Source: Spirochaetales bacterium (lineage in GTDB: Bacteria > Spirochaetota > Spirochaetia > SZUA-6 > DRHE01). From it: DNA of 8,921 bases. The stretch lies in assembly GCA_016935715.1 (NCBI GenBank), contig JAFGQJ010000320.1, positions 1 to 8,921 of the forward strand, in the 5' to 3' direction. The notes beneath the pieces were generated by a model. That model saw only the letters and a list, made by a program, of their open reading frames with translations, ran no database searches and was not told the origin of the DNA. The translations under genes were made by a program, and so were the position numbers. This document shows positions 6,228 to 8,921 of this stretch, piece after piece. Each line of letters opens with the position of its first letter. Positions within the stretch are counted from its first letter, which is position 1.

Positions 6228-6752
6228 ATGAGACAATCGAGTATAAGAATATTGGCACTGGTTGTTGCCCTGAGCACGGCGGTGGCCCTGGTCGCCTTTG
6301 CGGATTCCGCGGCCGCCGGCGGGGACTTCGGTGCCAAAGGAGCGGAAGGCAGGAGCGGCTTGACCTTGGAGCAGATGCTCACCTATGCCATCCAGGACGA
6401 GTACCTGGCGCGGGCCGAGTACGAGCTGATCATCGGGGAGTACGGCGCCATCCGGCCGTTCACCAACATCATGTCCGCCGAGGAGCGCCACATCGAGTGG
6501 GTGGCGGAGATGTTCGCAAAGTACGGCTACTCCCTGCCGAAGGACACCTCGGGCCTGCACGTCGCACTGCCGGCGGACCTGAAATCCGCCTTCGAGACGG
6601 GGGTCCAGGCGGAGATCGACAACATCGCCATGTACGAGTCCTTCCTGGCGGAAGACCTGCCGGCGGATGTCAGGGATCTGTTCGAGCAGCTGAAGCAGGC
6701 CTCCGAGAACCACCTGCGGGCTTTCCGCAACAACCTGAGACGCTACAGCTAG
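6228..6752 (+). CDS. Exported ferritin-like DUF2202-type protein
   Basis: A 174-residue protein beginning with a typical Sec signal peptide: basic MRQSSIR, hydrophobic ILALVVALSTAVALVAF, then small residues ADSAAA, with cleavage likely near 27-31. The mature part is all-helical and matches DUF2202 ferritin-like proteins: LTLEQMLTYAIQDEYLARAEYE (45-66), NIMSAEERHIEWV (80-92), AEIDNIAMYESFL (128-140) and QASENHLRAF (157-166). Two helix pairs, each ending in a Glu/His motif (E85/E86 with H88; E160 with H162) plus E58/E64 and E129, resemble a carboxylate-bridged di-iron site. The protein would work outside the cytoplasmic membrane; activity is unknown, with iron oxidation, peroxide removal or O2 handling possible. 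Start ATG 6228 is set by the perfect GAGGAGG at 6214-6220; an earlier in-frame start would disrupt the signal peptide. First gene of the redox operon, 30 bases before the polyferredoxin gene. Confidence 0.85.
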   Translation: MRQSSIRILALVVALSTAVALVAFADSAAAGGDFGAKGAEGRSGLTLEQMLTYAIQDEYLARAEYELIIGEYGAIRPFTNIMSAEERHIEWVAEMFAKYGYSLPKDTSGLHVALPADLKSAFETGVQAEIDNIAMYESFLAEDLPADVRDLFEQLKQASENHLRAFRNNLRRYS

Positions 6753-6782
6753 ACAAAATAAACGAGACATAGGAGCACGTAC

Positions 6783-7709
6783 ATGGCGAAAACAAGCAGG
6801 ACTGAAGCGCGCCGGACCTCCGGGTCCAGGGGCGCCGGCAGCAGGTCGGCGGGCGCGCGCAGGGCCGCGAAGATCCGGCTGATCGTTCAGATCTTCTTCT
6901 TCGCGCTGATCGCTCTGATCGCCGTGAACCACTCCCTGGAGGAGGCGGGGAAAGCGATTCCGGTCCTTTCCTCCGCCTCCCTTCACGCCGTCTGCCCGTT
7001 CGGCGGGGTGGTCTCGGTGTATCAGTTCATCACCACGGGGACCTTCGTGCGCAAGGTCCATTCCGCGTCGTTCATCCTGATGTGGATCGTATTCGTCCTG
7101 ACCGTCTTTCTGGGACCCGTGTTCTGCGGCTGGGTCTGCCCCTTCGGGAGCATCCAGGAATGGTTCGGAAAGCTCGGCAGAAAAATCTTCGGGCGGCGGT
7201 TCAACCGCCTGATCCCGTACGGGCTCGACAGGATCCTGCGCTACCTGCGCTACGTGACGCTGGGCCTGATCGTCTACATGACCGCGGCCACCGGAGTTCT
7301 GATGTTCGCGAATATCGATCCCTACTTCGCCCTGTTCAACTTCTGGACATCCGAGGTCACCCTGGTCTCGATCATCATCCTGATCGTGGTGCTCCTGCTT
7401 TCCCTGGCGGTGGAGCGTCCCTTCTGCAAGTACGCCTGTCCCTACGGCGCGCTGCTCGGGGTGTTCAACCTGTTCCGCATTTTCAAGATCCGGCGAAATC
7501 CCTCGACATGCATCGACTGCAAGGCCTGCGACCGGGTCTGCCCGATGAACATTCCGGTCAGCACCGGCGGCGCGGTGCGCCATCACCAGTGCATCGTCTG
7601 CCTGAAATGCACCTCGGAGCAGGCCTGCCCCGTGCCCGAAACGCTGGAGCTGACCACGGCCAGGCTCGAGGCGTCCGCGAAAATACCCGCGAAGGAGGCA
7701 ACCGCATGA
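6783..7709 (+). CDS. NapH/CcoG-like membrane polyferredoxin (4Fe-4S binding)
   Basis: A 308-residue integral membrane iron-sulfur protein. It has a basic N-terminal tail (1-31), hydrophobic segments at about 32-48, 95-114, 156-176 and 191-210, and these Cys motifs: CPFGG (71-75), CGWVCPFG (C115, C119), CKYACPYG (C215, C219), and two C-terminal ferredoxin clusters, C243/C246/C249/C253 and C270/C273/C276/C282. The paired CxxxCP motifs after membrane helices are the hallmark of the NapH/NosR/CcoG-like group, which relay electrons between the quinone pool or a cytochrome and a partner. The last cluster is spaced CX2CX2CX5C rather than the usual CX2CX2CX3C. Start ATG 6783 has AGGAG at 6771-6775. 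The TGA overlaps the next ATG by 4 bases, so the partner is probably made in fixed ratio. Role in this operon: electron transfer; donor and acceptor unknown. Confidence 0.9.
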   Translation: MAKTSRTEARRTSGSRGAGSRSAGARRAAKIRLIVQIFFFALIALIAVNHSLEEAGKAIPVLSSASLHAVCPFGGVVSVYQFITTGTFVRKVHSASFILMWIVFVLTVFLGPVFCGWVCPFGSIQEWFGKLGRKIFGRRFNRLIPYGLDRILRYLRYVTLGLIVYMTAATGVLMFANIDPYFALFNFWTSEVTLVSIIILIVVLLLSLAVERPFCKYACPYGALLGVFNLFRIFKIRRNPSTCIDCKACDRVCPMNIPVSTGGAVRHHQCIVCLKCTSEQACPVPETLELTTARLEASAKIPAKEATA

Positions 7710-8488
7710 CCCTGAGAAGCAGGCATATCGTACCGGTCGTCCTGGTGGTGTTCATCGTTGGAATCGGCGGAACCATGATGCTCAACCTCTGGCAGACCAA
7801 GTCCAGCAAGGTCCCCGCCGCCTACACCACCGGGAAGTTCGCCGGACAGTACAACCCCGCCGACATCCGCGGATCCTACAGCTTCGGTGATATCCAGGAG
7901 GCCTTCGCCGTTCCGGCAGATGCACTGGCCGCTGCCTTCTCCGTGGACGCGGACGATCCGGCCGCGTTCCTCACCAAGAGCCTCGAGGACATGTACGGGG
8001 AAATGGAGAACGGAGAGATCGGGACCGACTCGGTCCGCTGGTTCGTGTCCCTCTACTCGGCCCTTCCCTACACCCCAGAGGAGGACACCCTGCTGCCCTC
8101 CACCGCGATTGCTGTCCTGCAGGAGCGGGTTAGCCGGGAGGAGCTGGAGGCGGTCGCGGCCAGGACGGTCGACCTGTCCGCCCGCTCCGGGGCCGGGGCG
8201 GAGGAAGCTGCCGGGACGGAGGAAGCCGCCGCGGGCGGACAGACGACGGAAGTCGCCGGGGAGAACTCCGGGACCCCCGCGGCCGAGGCGGGGGAGGTCA
8301 AGGGCAAGACCACCTTCGGGGAGCTCCTGTCCTGGGGAGTGAGCCGCGAAGAGATAGAAGCAGCACTCGGTCTGCCGATGGGCAAGGCGGGCGTGTCGGT
8401 CCGCGATTTCTGCGTCGAGAACGGCATCGAGTTCTCGGGCGTGAAGGAAGCCCTTCAGGCTGCGGCAGACCGTGCGTCGGGCAACTGA
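7706..8488 (+). CDS. Membrane-anchored protein with duplicated helical motif, function unknown
   Basis: A 260-residue protein starting at ATG 7706 (ATGA overlap; GGAGG at 7694-7698). One N-terminal membrane segment at about 9-26 acts as an uncleaved anchor, and the rest is hydrophilic and probably faces outward. Two copies of a motif are visible. Copy 1 (about 53-100) begins DIRGSYSFGDIQEAFAVPAD; copy 2 (about 197-251) begins EVKGKTTFGELLSWGVSREE and continues ALGLP, then VRDFCVENGI. Shared pattern: acidic, hydrophobic, basic, G, two residues, S/T, FG, acidic, hydrophobic, then V-containing turns. Similar short helical motifs occur, from my memory of the families, attached to some 4Fe-4S and DUF4405 proteins. 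Between them is an Ala/Gly/Glu-rich linker (about 159-196) that looks unstructured. A single Cys (C236) and no haem or FeS motif argue for a scaffold or accessory role rather than a redox centre. I do not recognise a named family. Confidence 0.8.
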   Translation: MTLRSRHIVPVVLVVFIVGIGGTMMLNLWQTKSSKVPAAYTTGKFAGQYNPADIRGSYSFGDIQEAFAVPADALAAAFSVDADDPAAFLTKSLEDMYGEMENGEIGTDSVRWFVSLYSALPYTPEEDTLLPSTAIAVLQERVSREELEAVAARTVDLSARSGAGAEEAAGTEEAAAGGQTTEVAGENSGTPAAEAGEVKGKTTFGELLSWGVSREEIEAALGLPMGKAGVSVRDFCVENGIEFSGVKEALQAAADRASGN

Positions 8489-8498
8489 GGTCCGACGC
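8474..8498 (+). other. Intercistronic hairpin over a stop codon
   Basis: GCGTCGGGC (8474-8482) pairs with GTCCGACGC (8490-8498) across a 7-base loop containing the stop TGA (8486-8488). This gives a 9-bp stem with one G-T pair. No T-run follows, so it is not an intrinsic terminator. It may slow decay of the upstream mRNA or tune expression of the next gene. Confidence 0.45.
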
Positions 8499-8541
8499 CC
8501 GAGAAAACGCCTGATCAAAGGCATTAATTTGGAGGATAACC

Positions 8542-8919
8542 ATGACGGATAAGAAGAGAAAACCGAACAGGGCGAGAGTCAACTACTACGTGGACGTCCT
8601 GATCGGCGTCGCATTTTTGCTGGTCGTATTTTCAGGACTGTTCCTGTTCTTCGCCGGCTCCGGCGGCTACCAGGGGGGGCGCAACCCCCGCTACGCCCAG
8701 GAGTTTCTGGGCGTCAGCCGCCTGCTGTGGAAGGATCTGCACAACTGGGGCGGGATCCTGATGACCGCCGGCGTGCTGCTGCACCTGGTACTGCACTGGA
8801 AGTGGATCGTCTGCATGACCCGCAATCTGTTCAGGAAGCCCGGCGCCGCTCGTTCCAAACGGGCCGCTGCAGGTGAAATCCAGCCTGCCGGAGCGGAAAG
8901 CTGTCCGGTTGAGGGCTGA
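8542..8919 (+). CDS. DUF4405-type small membrane (cytochrome b-like) protein
   Basis: A 125-residue protein with two membrane segments, about 15-37 (YYVDVLIGVAFLLVVFSGLF) and 69-91. It carries KDLHNWGGILMTAGVLLHLVLHWKW, shown here only by its key residues: H67 just before helix 2, and H81 and H85 within it. This LH(N/x)W...LH...HW arrangement is characteristic of DUF4405 proteins, which resemble cytochrome b561/FdnI-type subunits; the His residues are candidate haem b ligands. With only two helices, a four-helix haem-binding unit would require dimerisation or a partner. The C-terminal tail (about 99-125) is polar and includes C121. Start ATG 8542 has GGAGG at 8531-8535. Last gene visible in the redox operon, 53 bases after the previous gene; the window ends 2 bases after the stop, so further genes may follow. 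Likely passes electrons between quinol and the polyferredoxin. Confidence 0.82.
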   Translation: MTDKKRKPNRARVNYYVDVLIGVAFLLVVFSGLFLFFAGSGGYQGGRNPRYAQEFLGVSRLLWKDLHNWGGILMTAGVLLHLVLHWKWIVCMTRNLFRKPGAARSKRAAAGEIQPAGAESCPVEG

Positions 8920-8921
8920 CC

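Noticed and set aside
6147..7586. Long minus-strand open frame opposite the ferritin-like and polyferredoxin genes
   Set aside because: Low-complexity Asp/Gln/Gly/Arg-rich product, no signal or domain, and antisense to genes with clear motifs and ribosome binding sites.
8474..8510. Intrinsic terminator after the duplicated-motif gene
   Set aside because: The hairpin is good but the following bases are GAGAAAACG with no T-run, and a co-directional gene with a strong ribosome binding site follows.
7583..8524. Minus-strand open frame opposite the duplicated-motif protein
   Set aside because: No recognisable features; the plus-strand gene has a strong ribosome binding site, a 4-base overlap with its neighbour and a clear membrane anchor.

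Overview
The window is GC-rich chromosomal DNA from a bacterium. Gene content points to a Gram-negative or otherwise redox-versatile anaerobe or facultative anaerobe: a GPH-type sugar symporter, a thiol-type ArsR regulator, an OmpR-type two-component pair, and a membrane iron-sulfur/cytochrome gene set. A spirochaete or a deltaproteobacterium-like lineage would fit, but nothing here (no rRNA, no marker gene) fixes the taxonomy. Coding density is high and three gene pairs overlap by 4 bases. No tRNA, rRNA, CRISPR array, intact insertion sequence or phage gene was seen.

Layout. (1) 14-760, minus: a PrsW-family intramembrane protease. (2) 761-1176: the only long gene-free stretch. It holds four tandem 11-bp repeats (810-853), an AT-rich imperfect inverted repeat ending in a REP-like hairpin (915-982), and a candidate promoter (1073-1101). 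(3) 1177-3668, plus: a GPH/MelB-type sugar:cation symporter, overlapping by 4 bases with a GNAT-like acetyltransferase. (4) 3735-4094, plus: an ArsR-family repressor with its own promoter, an overlapping palindrome and probably a leaderless mRNA. (5) 6084-4100, minus: an OmpR/PhoB-type response regulator and its histidine kinase, overlapping by 4 bases; the kinase ends 5 bases from the end of the ArsR gene. (6) 6085-6227: a divergent control region with direct repeats at 11-bp spacing, the geometry used by OmpR/PhoB-type regulators. (7) 6228-8919, plus: a four-gene redox cluster. It encodes an exported ferritin-like DUF2202 protein, a NapH/CcoG-like polyferredoxin membrane protein, a membrane-anchored protein with an internally duplicated helical motif, and a small DUF4405-type membrane protein with candidate haem-ligand histidines. 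The operon may run past the window edge.

How it may work together (inference). The two-component system is divergent from the redox operon, and the shared intergenic region holds an OmpR-type direct repeat next to the predicted start signals of both units. The simplest reading is that the sensor pair controls the redox operon and perhaps itself. The operon looks like a small electron-transfer module. The DUF4405 subunit and polyferredoxin would pass electrons across or along the membrane, the repeat protein would act as an outward-facing accessory, and the ferritin-like protein would be a di-iron redox or peroxide/oxygen-reactive partner outside the membrane. Substrate and direction of electron flow cannot be read from the sequence. 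This module with its dedicated regulator is the best candidate in the window for an undescribed system.
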